Positions 12,105 through 22,734 of a stretch of DNA of 64,000 nt are shown here, in pieces (position 1 is the stretch's first letter; every line of letters begins with the position of its first letter). The DNA is from Stomorhina lunata. Lineage: Eukaryota; Arthropoda; Insecta; Diptera; Rhiniidae. Made by a program: the position numbers and the translations under genes. The notes below the pieces were generated by a model that saw only the letters and a list, made by a program, of their open reading frames with translations, did not search any database and was not told the origin of the DNA. Where the stretch lies: assembly GCA_933228675.1 (NCBI GenBank), contig OW121741.1, positions 75,878,629 through 75,942,628 on the forward strand. Reading direction: 5' to 3'.

Positions 12105-13698
12105 TTTTTTCAAAGAAAAGTTGTCGATGGAACCAGATCTCTATGGAAAAGTTGTCGATGGGAAAAGTTTTTTTTATAGAAAACTGTCTATGGAAAACGT
12201 TCGCTATAGAAAAGTTGTCGATTGGAAAAGTTTTCTATAAAAAAGTTGTCTATCGGAATAGTTTTTATAGAAAAGTTGTAGATAAGAAGAAATTTTTATA
12301 AAAAAGTTGTTAATGGAAAGTTGTTGATTAAAAAGTTTCGATTTGACGAGTTTTCGAAAGAAAAGCTGTCGATGGGACAACTTTTCTATAGAAAACTTGT
12401 CCCATCGACAACTTTTCTATAGAAAACTTGTCCCATCGACAACTTTTCTATAGAAAACTTGTCCCATCGACAACTTTTCTATAGAAAACTTGTCCCATCG
12501 ACAACTTTTCTATAGAAAACTTGTCCCATCGACAACTTTTCTATAGAAAACTTGTCCCATCGACAACTTTTCTATAGAAAACTTGTCCCATCGACAACTT
12601 TTCTATAGAAAACTTGTCCCATCGACAACTTTTCTATAGAAAACTTGTCCCATCGACAACTTTTCTATAGAAAACTTGTCCCATCGACAACTTTTCTATA
12701 GAAAACTTGTCCCATCGACAACTTTTCTATAGAAAACTTGTCCCATCGACAACTTTTCTATAGAAAACTTGTCCCATCGTCAACTTTTCTATAGAAAACT
12801 TGTCCCATCGTCAACTTTTCTATAGAAAACTTGTCCCATCGTCAACTTTTCTATAGAAAACTTGTCCCATCGTCAACTTTTTTATAGAAAACTTGTCCCA
12901 TCGTCAACTTTTTTATAGAAAACTTGTCCCATCGTCAACTTTTCTATAGAAAACTTGTCCCATCGTCAACTTTACTATAGAAAACTTGTGCCATCGTCAA
13001 CTTTTCTATAGAAAACTTGTCCCATCGTCAACTTTTCTATAGAAAACTTGTCCCATCGTCAACTTTTCTATAGAAAACTTGTCCCATCGTCAACTTTTCT
13101 ATAGAAAACTTGTCCCATCGTCAACTTTTCTATAGAAAACTTGTCCCATCGTCAACTTTTCTATAGAAAACTTGCCCCATCGTCAACTTTTCTATAGAAA
13201 ACTTGTCCCATCGTCAACTTTTCTATAGAAAACTTGTCTCATCGTCAACTTTTCTATAGAAAACTTGTCCCATCGTCAACTTTTCTATAGAAAACTTGTC
13301 CCATCGTCAACTTTTCTATAGAGAACTTGTCCCATCGTCAACTTTTCTATAGAAAACTTGTCCCATCGTCAACTTTTCTATAGAAAACTTGTCCCATCAT
13401 CAACTTTTCTATAGAAAACTTGTCCCATCGTCAACTTTTCTTTAGAAAACTATTACAATCGTTAATTTTTCTATATAAAGCTCTTCCCATCGTCAACTTT
13501 TCTATATAAAACTCTTCCCATCGTCAACTTTTTTAAAGAAAAATCTTCCCATCGTCAATTTTTCTATATAAAACTCTTCCCATCGTCAACTTTTCTATAG
13601 AAAACTCTTCCCATCGTCAACTTTCCTATAGAAAACTCTTTCCATCGTCAACTTTTGTATAGAAAACTATTCCCATTACATTTTTCTACAGAAAAACT
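12105..13698. repeat. Second 31-bp array with the same palindromic core and an orientation switch
   Basis: The period is again 31 bp and each unit contains TTTTCTATAGAAAA, here joined to CTTGTCCCATCGAC. Units from 12110 to about 12367 are degenerate and run in the opposite orientation (GTCGATGG before the core). At 12368-12409 the orientation flips through a 42-bp near-perfect palindrome. Downstream units are almost identical: those to about 12778 end in CGAC and those after it in CGTC, so the array falls into homogenised blocks. The last few units (from about 13440) decay to CTCTTCCCATCG. A small open frame at 12101-12301 is only the repeat read as protein. Confidence 0.95.
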
Positions 13699-14111
13699 CT
13701 TAGCAATGAGTAGTTATGTTACTCTGGACCTAAAACTGTATAAATTCGGTTTGGTTAATCGATAATGTTGTCAATAATGCAATAATTCCCCAACAAACCA
13801 AATACAGAAATTAAACTTTCAAATCTTTAGATTTAATCTAAATTTAATGAATCTCTTAAGCAAAATCTTTTTGTTATTGCCATTTGAAAGTTAAAAGCAA
13901 GAAAAAAAAATATACAAAAAATATCATTATTTAATTTAATACAAGTTAACTCTTAACGTGCGTTACCAGAAAACATTTCTTGACCACGATTATTTCTTCA
14001 CATGCTCTACGAATTATACTCGTACGTACTTAAATTCCCCAAAAAGTCGCAAAAAATACATTTGCTAAATCACAACAATACCAACAGCAACATTAAGCCT
14101 GAGCAACAACA
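13699..14111. other. Intergenic, nothing recognised
   Basis: AT-rich unique-looking sequence that turns CAA/CAG-rich from about 14070. No feature can be supported before the ATG at 14112. Confidence 0.4.
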
Positions 14112-14522
14112 ATGGCATGCAATCAGCAACACTTCATCTGTTTAACAGACGAACATAGTGCAGCAGCAGCAGCAACAACAGCATCAGAAAAGTTGGGGAA
14201 AAAAGAGACATTGAACAAGGTAATGAGCCTTTAAACAGCTTAAAACAAACAATAACAACTTATTTAAAAATATATTTTGTTTCTGTTTTTTTTTTTTTTT
14301 TTTGTGGTTAATTTGGATTTTCAGCTTCTAAAGAAGGCAAATAAGTACGATAAAAAGTACTTAAGTAATGTCGTGTACGGTGGCGCACATATTTGTCATC
14401 ACATATTCGAAAGTCTGGCTTACTATTATTTTTCGGTTTTATTCAGCAGAGCTAGCCTATATCAAAGGTTTTGGCGGGATTTGGTTGTAAATTGGAGAGA
14501 TCGTGGGAACTATATTGATTAG
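14112..14522 (+). CDS. Candidate small two-exon gene, about 101 aa, unknown function
   Basis: Exon 1 would be 14112-14219 (36 codons, including an Ala/Thr run from a CAG/GCA repeat) and exon 2 14325-14522 (65 codons plus stop). The 105-nt intron has a GTAATG donor, a long T tract and a TTTTCAG acceptor, and both exons are in phase 0, so the frame continues. An AATAAA lies at 14581-14586, about 60 nt after the stop. Exon 2 encodes a basic, aromatic-rich stretch (HHIFESLAYYYF, then WRDLVVNWRDR near the end). No family is recognised. In AT-rich DNA such a chain of signals can arise by chance, and exon 2 might belong to a longer transcript. Confidence 0.3.
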
Positions 14523-14689
14523 ACTTTCCACGAACAATTAACAACAATTAAAAAACATAACCGCCTAAAAATTAAATTCAAATAAAAGTGAGGTCGCAGA
14601 TAATCCCTAAAATTACATCTAATATAACAGGTACCATTAATAACGTTCTGGCAGTTCCACTATTTGAAATGTAAAGCCAACGTGAAACT

Positions 14690-15110
14690 AATGGTAAAAA
14701 ACGGTTTATTTTTACCGGACTTTCGACTTAATAATAATGTAGGCTTCGGGGTCCACCCTAAAGACTTTCAGCTAAACATCGCACGAACCTTACCGGATCA
14801 TTGTGGAGTTTTTCAGGTCGTTCAGCAGCTCTTTGTTTAAGTCTGCAGAATATGCTAGAAACTCTCTTCTCTACCATATAAGGCCGATGAACAAATTTTG
14901 TGGATCAGTTTTTAATTGAGACGCGTATAAGAGAACACTGTTACTAAGAATATTTGTAAAGTAGTTTTGTGAAGTTTGTTTACAGTTTTTCTGAAAGTGT
15001 GTTAAAAGTGATTCACTCTAAAGTAAATAAATTAATTTTGCAAAACTACATAAAGTGTTTTAATTTGGTTTTCGGAATTCCTTCCACTTTTTTAAAGGAA
15101 AAACGTAACA
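14690..15110 (+). other. Possible solo LTR, uncertain
   Basis: The segment has promoter-like TATAAGGCC and TATAAGAG stretches, a late AAATAAATTAA signal and an end reading CGTAACA, an arrangement like Gypsy-type LTRs. No matching second LTR, primer-binding site or target duplication was found. It could equally be unrelated unique DNA. Confidence 0.2.
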
Positions 15111-15430
15111 ATATTCTCTGATAATTAAGCTGTTAATTCCTTAAATTTCTGAATTTAACATCAGACCTGGAATGCTCAGCAGTTCAGTATTGAAGTTATT
15201 TGGGTGCCGGAGCAACGGGGAACATACCAGGAACAGTTTAGCAAGACATTTCAGCAAGACTTGGGACTTCTTAATTAACAAATTTCAGATGATTTACAAT
15301 TTGTTGAAAAGCTCCTGCCACGAAAAATAGCATATAATTTAGCTAATGATATGTGGGCGTCTGTTCAAGGATATATGTATTCCATATAGGTATGGCCCTG
15401 TTTAGTTAGACTTCTATCATTACCAAGACC
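15111..15430 (+). other. Unclassified; faint LINE RNase H-like remnant
   Basis: Around 15205-15270 a frame reads WVPEQRG followed by Gln/Ala-rich sequence, reminiscent of the WVPgHxGixGNE motif of LINE RNase H domains. It is short and degenerate. The rest shows nothing recognisable. Confidence 0.15.
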
Positions 15431-15589
15431 CTATGTATTCCTATTTGTGTACGTCATTACAGGATACTGTCTGATTAAATGGTACAAGGTTTGGCAGAAG
15501 GTGCCGATGAGTATCTTTTGGAGAAGTTCTGACCTCGAAAAGGAGTTCGTAAACATTTGCTTCATCTTATATATTCTTCTGTTATCATT

Positions 15590-16070
15590 GACTCCCAGTG
15601 TAGCATTGGACCTCAACTCTATTGCGAGGTGTTTAGTATACGTCATTCCATAAACAGTTTGCTGCTTGCAACTCCGCATCAATTGACCTTTCCCGCGTTC
15701 TAGCAGGTGCACTAAAAACACGGCTGCTTTCCTGTGGACTCCAGCGGAGCGCTTGTCGAGCAATGTTGGTATTTGACCTTCGAAGTGTGTCGCCTATCCA
15801 CGACCATTTCAGTTGACATACCTCTACAAAAGCAGGAATTTGGTTTGTCACGTTCAGTAGATCTTCATAAGAGGTTCAGCCACCATATATTAAGAATTTG
15901 CCGCAAGCATCTTTTTGCAAAGGTTTGTAAGCGTTCGTCGATGACATTTTTACGTTTCAAAGTTTCGCAGCCGTAATACAGGATGGGCTTGACATTTGAG
16001 TTGTATATTCGTAAATAAGTTGTTGTTGATATTTGCCGAGATTTCCAAATAGCTCGGAGAATTCTTCTGT
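15590..16070 (-). pseudogene. Duplicated 3' part of an RTE-type reverse transcriptase
   Basis: Frames on the minus strand repeat the end of the RTE ORF found just to the right: ILRAIWKSRQIST, ILYYGCET, CLRQILNIWW, then an IARQAL..NPQ-like stretch and a TGSQ-stop tail near 15590-15610. The copy joins the first one at about 16065, where the short sequence after the first stop runs into the ATTCTCCGAGC block that also occurs internally at about 16540, so a tandem joining through short homology is likely. Frameshifts and stops make it non-coding. Confidence 0.6.
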
Positions 16071-16074
16071 TATC

Positions 16075-18990
16075 CTTGACTCCCAGTGGAGCATAAAGCC
16101 TCAACCATCCTTTTATATCGAACTCTATTGCGAGATGTTAGGCATACATCTTTCCATGAATAGTTTGCTGCTCGTAACTCCATCAATTGACCTTCTCCAC
16201 GCTCTAGTAGATGCACCAACACGACGACCGCTTAACTGTGGATTCCAACAAAGCTCTTGTCGAGCAATGTCAGTATTTGGCCTTCGACTTACCGTTGACA
16301 TACCTTTATAGAAGAAGAGATTTGTAACGTTTAGTAAATCTTCTTTTGTAATGCGGTTTGGCCACCATATATTAAGGATTTGCCGCAAGCATTTGTTTCC
16401 AAAGGTAGGCGCTTCTCGATGGCATTTGTGCGTTTCCAAGTCTCGCAGCCGTAATACAAGATGGACTTGACATTCAAGTTATATATTCGTAGCTTAATTG
16501 TTGTTGATATTTGCCGAGTTTTCCAAATAGCTCGAAGAATGCCGAATGCATTTTTTGCCTTATTAATACGCGATTCAATATCCTTGTCGGCGCCACCTTT
16601 TGTAGATACCAAACTACCAAGATAATTAAAGGTACCTGTACATCCAATACCCTCGTTATCCACATAGATGTGTGGCTACGGGTTTGCGCCATAGCCTCCA
16701 GACATAATCTTTGTCATGGAAATATTGATTTCTAGCCCAGCTGCCCGATATTCAACAGTGATATAATTCCCCGACAACATTCCAATTGGGACAAGGGGTA
16801 CTTCTCTCAGACAATGAGTTGCATCCGATTCTATTTTTAGACTCATTGAAGGGACCTACGTTTTAACGCCGGCAAATGCATTAGTTAGAGAAGTTTTACA
16901 TAGTCTAATACTCAATAACCAGTGGCTAGCTGAGTTATGAGGAGAACCGCCGCTTTTTTTTGAAAAATTTATTTTTTCAAGTGAGTCTGGCCAGGGATCG
17001 AACTTGGGCCTCTGGTATGCTAGGCGGATGACTAACCTGCTATACCACGGCGGTTCACAACAGTGATAGCGTTAGTAATTTCTTGAAGGTGACCTGGGCA
17101 TTGGCTTAGCAGACATACATCGTCAGCATATTCCAAAGTTGTTTAAAGAGTGTTCGTTGTATACCGTATCTACCATTCAGATCCGTGCGCATTATGTTGT
17201 CGATGATGAGGATAAAAAGTATAGGTGACAAAATACATCCTTGTCTTACTCCAGCAGCAACTTCGAACGAATTTGACAACTTACTTTTGTGTAGGATCCG
17301 ACATTTAAAATCCATGTACATTGCCCGATATAAGTTCAAAATATTCGTTGGCATGTTACGATTCTCTAAAATTCTCCATAGATGGCTCCCATTAATACTG
17401 TCGAAGGCCTTCATTAAGTCGATAAACTCTAGGTAAATCGGGATGCGGAATTCATTACATTGCTCTAATACTATTCTGACTGTGTCAACACAAGAACGAA
17501 CCCAAAACTGATTTTAGCGGAGTTTAGAGGAAACTGCTTTGGATATTCTGTTCAAAAGTACTCGAATCAGTATTTTTCTCGGCATTGGAAGAAGTTATTG
17601 CAGTCTTTGGGGTCACCCTTTTTTGGTATTTTGACTAGTATACCTTCATTCCAGGAGGTTGGTCGAGCTTCTTCTTCTTCTCATAATTTACACACAAATG
17701 GGTGCCGATTCTTCAACATCACATGAAAGCATATCCGCCTAGATGCATTTAAGGCTTTTAATGGCGTTCTTTACTTCTTTTATTGTTGGTGGATTGTCTG
17801 AAATAGTTGGTTTCCACTTACGTCAGTTGTGTTAATTTAATAGGATTGTTCAATGTTGGATTGAAGTGTTCCATCCAGCGCATTAATTGTTCAAGTTAGG
17901 ATTGTTGGTGTAAGTAGGTTTGGCACACAACGCCTTAGATATTTTGTATAAGCTCTTCATGTCTCCTTTACTTGCAGCTGATTCAGCTTGGCTCGCTTGT
18001 TCGTCTATCCACGTTATCTCGTCCCTCCTTGTAGACTTTTTTTCTGTTTGATAGGTCACGGTATGTTGTACGGAGCACCTCAATATATTTGTTTTCATTT
18101 AAAAATGTATGTTTTAGAATTTTACGTTGTTAAACCAGGTCCCATGTTGTTTGGGTTAGCCAAATTTTTCTTTCGTGATCTTTAAATCCTAGAGTTTGTT
18201 GACCAAGCTCAAAATCTGGAAGCCGATTTCTTATAGATGTAATAAGGACATTTCGATGTCTCTCTAGTTCCAGTTTTCCCACATCAATCTTCCGATCTGC
18301 TTTCGCCGTATCAGACCTCAGAGCCGCAACGTTTAATCGAATTTTATATATAAATAACTAAGTGATGGTCGCTATTTATATCTGCTCCGCGTCTCGAGCG
18401 TATATTAAGTAAAGATGATCGCCACTTAGAATTGATCAAAATGTGATCAATTTGTTTCTTAGTAGCGCCGTTCGGGGATATCCAGGTTATTTTGTGCTGT
18501 AATTTATAAGGGAAAAATAGTGCCACCCACAACAAGTTTCTTTTCGCAGCATAGTTAGATCATTATTTTTCCATTATTGTTCCTTACTCCGAAACCGTGC
18601 TTGCTTAATGTTCCAAACCGGTATTGTTTGAACCTACTTTGTCGTTAAAGTCGCCCAGTATTATAGTAATATCATAATTATGTACATACGTAACTATTAA
18701 TCCAACTGCTTAGTAAAACTCATTTGTGTCAGATTTCAGATTGGATTTCAGTTGGAGCGATTATCAAATTACGAGCTTTGGTCTTAAGTTTTATTGCCAC
18801 TAGACTCTCATTGATAGCATACCGTGCTATTATGGCCTTAGTTATACTTTTAGTTATCAAAATGCCCACGCCCTTACTATGGTCATCGCCTTCTAGGCGA
18901 CCGGAGTAAAGAATCAAAGTATATTCCCACAGCACCTTCCCTTGCTCTGCCAATCTTTCTTCTTGCATCGCCAGCAATTAAATTGTACAA
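16075..18990 (-). pseudogene. Decayed RTE-type non-LTR retrotransposon (endonuclease plus reverse transcriptase)
   Basis: Reading the minus strand from right to left, broken frames give an AP-endonuclease part (YSGRLEGDDHSKGVGI at about 18860; VTW-like ITWISPNGATKKQIDHI and RRGADINSDHHLV at 18350-18480), a linker (AASKGDMKSLYKISK, about 17960) and a reverse transcriptase: KAFDSINGSHLW, GVRQGCILSPILF (about 17220-17410), EYADDVCLL (about 17115-17140), FNYLGSLVSTKGGADKDIESRI and ILYYGCETW (16430-16640). The ORF closes with a CSTGSQG-like end at about 16080. RTE-clade elements encode one EN-RT protein and copy themselves by target-primed reverse transcription. Multiple stops and frameshifts show it is dead. 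A SINE interrupts it just after the YADD block. Confidence 0.8.
16764..17057 (-). mobile_element. tRNA-derived SINE inserted in the RTE relic, 294 bp
   Basis: The head of the element (minus strand from 17057) is tRNA-like. It has an A box TGGTATAGCAGG, an anticodon-like CTAGCAT region and a B box AGTTCGATCCC that fits GWTCRANNC. The body of about 220 bp is unrelated to tRNA. The insertion is bounded by identical 11-bp copies of CAACAGTGATA at 16753-16763 and 17058-17068, and removing it rejoins the reverse-transcriptase frame (NAITV to EYRAAGLEINIS). No poly-A tail is seen, so the 3' end was probably recognised by a LINE of another tail type. The A and B boxes would act as an internal pol III promoter. 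Because the T-stem is imperfect, a functional tRNA gene is unlikely. Confidence 0.85.
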
Positions 18991-19810
18991 AGCAACATTT
19001 CACGCCTTAGCTGTTCGTATAATGTGCTCACGTTCTATGTCGCAAGCTTTAAAGTTTCCTTCATGCCTATATTTGGTTTAATAGTCCGATATCTTCGGCT
19101 AGAATTGGATTCATTCATCAGAATATTTTAGCATAGCTTAGACATTCCAAAATCCTTGTGCCAGCTGCAGTAGCAGGAGAATTTCCCGCATGATTACTCC
19201 TTGGAGTGGGGTGTATTATTGAATTCTTCCTATGCTTAAGTCATCGTATGTGCCAAGTTGATGGGTGATGAGTCCAAAGACACAAGTCACGTGGCAGCTG
19301 TAGTAGTAAGGGTATTTCCCGCATGATTACCCCCCCCCCCCCCCCCCTTGAGTAGTATATTTTTGTGTTCTTCCCATGCTTCCCATGCATCGCCAGCAAT
19401 TCAATTTTATAACGCAACATTTCACGCCTTAGCTGTTCTAATTTCCCTGATTCGTATAACGTTCTATGTCGCAAACTTTAAAGTTTCCTTCATGCCTATA
19501 TTTGGTATAATAGTCCGATATCTTCGGCTAGAATTGGATTTATTCATCAGAATCTTCTAGCATAGATTAGACGTCCCAAAATCCTTGTGCCAGCTGTAGT
19601 AGCAGGGGGATTTCTCTCATGATTACCCCTTGGAGTAGAATATTCTTTAGTTTTTCCCATGCTCAAATCATCGTAAGTGCTAAGTCGATGGATGATGAGT
19701 CCAAAGACACAAGTCAAGTTTGTGAAGCGATCCGCTCATTCCGAGACAGACGCCGGCTTGCAGCCGCGACTAATATGTTGAACAGATGCTGTAGTTTCGT
19801 GCTTTAGCAA
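18990..19810 (-). repeat. RTE 5' region: monomer copies interleaved with the endonuclease start
   Basis: Minus-strand blocks matching the monomer at 22735-24800 (TTTGGACTCATCACC, CTACTCCAAGG, CGACAGCTG-like) occur about three times. They alternate with two copies of the ORF beginning (KLEQLRREMLRYKIELLAM at about 19390-19450 and a damaged copy at about 18985-19020). A run of 19 C lies at 19330-19348. This ties the monomer to the 5' end of the RTE family. Confidence 0.6.
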
Positions 19811-19848
19811 GTACAATTATCGTAGACCCTTACACCAAATACTTTGGA

Positions 19849-21255
19849 ATGTCTTCAAGACAGTCAAGTGTTACAAATTACAGAGGTATAGCTAAGCTGA
19901 GTGCAATTCCGAAACTTTTTGAAAAATGTGTCACAGACAATCTACTTCATCAAATCTCCTCTTTACTTTCTCCTCATCAGCACGGATTCAGGAAAGGCCG
20001 TTCAACAGTTACTAATATTTTGCATCTAACTACTTTGGTAAACCGTGGATTTATTCAGAAAAAAATAACGGATTGTATTTACACTGATTTTAGTAAAGCT
20101 TTCGATAAGGTCAACCACAAACTACTGCTTATCAAACTTCATAATATGGGCTTTACACGTGTAAGCTTAAATTGGGTGAATTCATACCTAATGCTTCGTA
20201 AGCAAAATGTTTTATTTAATAACGTCATCTCCAAGGATATTTTTGTGACCTCTGGAGTGCCTCAAGGTAGTCACCTTGGTCCAACTTTATTTTCTCTTTT
20301 CATCAATGACTTGCCCTTCGTTATCAAGCATTGCAATGTTTTAATGTACGCTGATGATGTCAAGATATTTCATAGCTACGCTAATAACAGTGAAGAAAAT
20401 CTTTTACAAGATGATTTGGATAAACTTTTTGAGTGGTGCATTTTAAACTTAATGGAGCTAAATTTAAAAAAATGTAAACATATGCACTTTTCCAGAAACA
20501 ATTATACAGTAAATCAGTTTTCATTAGGCGGATATCTTCTTGACACAGTTTTAGAAATCCTAGATCTTGGTATTCTACTGGATCAGAAACTGAATTTCAA
20601 CAAACACATAAATATGATTGTCAATAAAGCACGTGGGGTATTTGCCTTTATAAAACGATGGTCAAAGGAGTTTACTGATGTGAATGTTACAAAACATTTA
20701 TATTCATCTCTGGTAAGACCAATTTTAGAATATGGGTCTGTTATATGGGATCCTGATGAAATATGTAATATAAACAGTATTGAATCGGTTCAGAAGCAAT
20801 TCCTTCTTTTCTGTTTGGGCAATTCAAGATGGAATCGAAATGTTGTTCTTCCGCCTTACTCTACACGGTTGGCAGCAATAAAATTACCAACGCTTGAAAG
20901 CAGAAGAATTATGCTCAATATTGCATTTTTATTCAACTTAATTAATGGTGCAATCTGTTCCGAATTCCTTTTAAGTAATATAAACTTCAATGTTCCACAG
21001 AGATCAACAAGAAATTTTATCCCTATTTACTTACAAGTTTACCAAACCAATTACGCTAACGCAGATTCCCTAAGAAGATTGTGTAAATTATATAATGAAT
21101 ATTATTATCTTATTGATTTTTCATTTAATGTTAATATTATCAAACGTAATATTATTTTGAATTTGAATCAATGTAATTAAAAATGTATAAACTTAATAGG
21201 TCTGAAAGGGTTTAACCTGTAGACCTTAAATAAATAAATAAAAAAATAAATAAAA
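19849..21255 (+). mobile_element. 5'-truncated LINE with a long open reverse transcriptase (443 aa)
   Basis: The open frame 19849-21180 begins inside the reverse transcriptase. It contains NYRGIAKLSAIPKLFEK, HGFRKGRST, TDFSKAFDKVNH with the first catalytic Asp, SGVPQGSHLGPTLFSLFINDL, the YADD box (MYADDVKIF) and the thumb/C-terminal region EYGSVIWDP through NFIPIYL. No endonuclease is present. The 3' UTR of about 70 nt contains a short hairpin (AGGTCTGAAAG..GTAGACC region) and ends in an AAATAAATAAA-type tail to about 21255, as expected for a target-primed insertion. The absence of stops over 443 codons implies a fairly young copy. It belongs to the Jockey/CR1-like non-LTR group; the exact clade was not settled. 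The start ATG is arbitrary because the 5' end is lost. Confidence 0.85.
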
Positions 21256-21440
21256 TTCCCCTCATATTAGCCCCGATCTAGAATCCCACACGGGGTTTTT
21301 TACCGCATCTCCAACTAGGTTGCTCAGCTTACAAGGATGTACCACGAGGAGGTTAGAGTAGGAATTGAATACAGTTCTTACCTGGTACTCGGAGACGCCA
21401 GACAAAAACTGCATTCCATTACATCCCACTGTGCATGAAA
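21256..21440 (-). repeat. Left arm of a 185-bp inverted repeat pair
   Basis: The reverse complement of this segment matches 22505-22690 at roughly 80% or better by eye, including GTACCACGAGGAGGTTAGAG. It starts at the tail of the LINE. The two arms face each other across about 1.06 kb. Confidence 0.75.
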
Positions 21441-22504
21441 GTAAGTGCAATAAGTTCCAAGGCCCCCTACAAAACGAAAACTTTGACACCCAGTTGCTGG
21501 AAAAAAGACAAAAGGAATCCAAATCTATGCATACAATCCCGGTTGTGTGTGACTCATGGCAAATGTAAGTATCGACAAAACGATCTTTGCCATCGATGAA
21601 TGCATCTTTTATTTTACGATTTTTTTCCTTCTTTCTTTGGGTTTTACAAATTCAAAATAAAGATCCTTTAAATACTTCTTAATGTTATTGTTTGTCCGGC
21701 TCCTATATCTCCTTAAGCAGCGACAACGATTGCAGTGAATAAGAAGACAAACAAAAAAAAAATCTTGCATGCAACACAACAATTTTTATGTTAAACTTAA
21801 TGAGATGATCTTTAAAAATGCAAGCAATGCCTACGAAAAAGACATCGGAAACAGCAACAGCAACACACCAAAGCGACAACAAACTGTTTTGTTGGAAACT
21901 TTCAACGCTTTCCTATGCTCGTAATGCCTTAACGCTGGCTGTTATCCTATAAACATTTATATGTTTATACATACTTACATTGTCATTAATACACACATGT
22001 TAATCTGAGATATTTGTCTGGTCAAAATCACCACAAAAAAGAGGCTTATTATGTCAGATACGTACACAAATTCGTACAACTATTGTTGTCGTTTGTAGGT
22101 TTGTCGTCAATGCAACAGCATCAGCAACAGTTTACATGATTGTATTATGGCTTGTTTTATATCTTTAGACAATTATTGTGTTTTCTTTCGATTTTATTTT
22201 TTATAGCGCCAGTCTCTCACTGTGAGTGAGAATCCTTTAAGATCTTCAAGAAAGAAATAATAAAAAAACGAAATCTGTAGGAAGTCCACGGCAGAGTTGA
22301 GGGGGGAAAATCGATCGTTAAAACAGACAATAATGTGCTACATCTTGTTTACAACATGTTTTTCAATTTTTCAGCAAACTAAAATTTTTGTCTTCAATCG
22401 TATAAAGTTTTTGGGGGAAACAGAGTTGCCGAAATCGAATAAAAGTAAATCATCGAATCAGCAGAATATTTTTAAATTTTTACTATAACATTAGTTTACA
22501 TGAT
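21441..22504. other. Spacer between inverted arms, no gene recognised
   Basis: AT-rich sequence with CAA/CAG-rich patches near 21850-21890 and 22100-22130. Short open frames here show no recognisable domain. Confidence 0.4.
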
Positions 22505-22690
22505 TGTAGTGGGATGTTATGGGATGCAGCTGTTGCCTGGCCTCTCCAGCTACCAGGTTAGAACTGTATCGAATTCCTACTCTAACCTCCTCGTGGTACA
22601 TGCTGGTAACCTGAACAACCTAGTTGAAGATGCGGTGAACAACCCGAGTGGGATTCTAGGTCGGGGCTACTATGAGAGGGATTTATCTTA
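22505..22690 (+). repeat. Right arm of the 185-bp inverted repeat pair
   Basis: Inverted partner of 21256-21440. The two may be the ends of one foldback-type element or two copies of a dispersed repeat in opposite orientation; no target duplication was found. Confidence 0.75.
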
Positions 22691-22734
22691 GAGCAATTCT
22701 AACGTCTTTGGTCTAAGGGTCTAAGATAATTGTA

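Noticed and set aside
12101..12301. 66-codon plus-strand frame with Met-Glu-Lys-Leu-Ser repeats
   Set aside because: It is the degenerate, reversed part of the second 31-bp array.
16980..17057. Functional tRNA-Ala gene on the minus strand
   Set aside because: The A and B boxes are good but the acceptor and anticodon stems do not pair properly, and target duplications show it is the head of a SINE.
15431..19560. Many 60-110 codon open frames on both strands
   Set aside because: The minus-strand ones are fragments of one broken RTE ORF; the plus-strand ones are their shadows.
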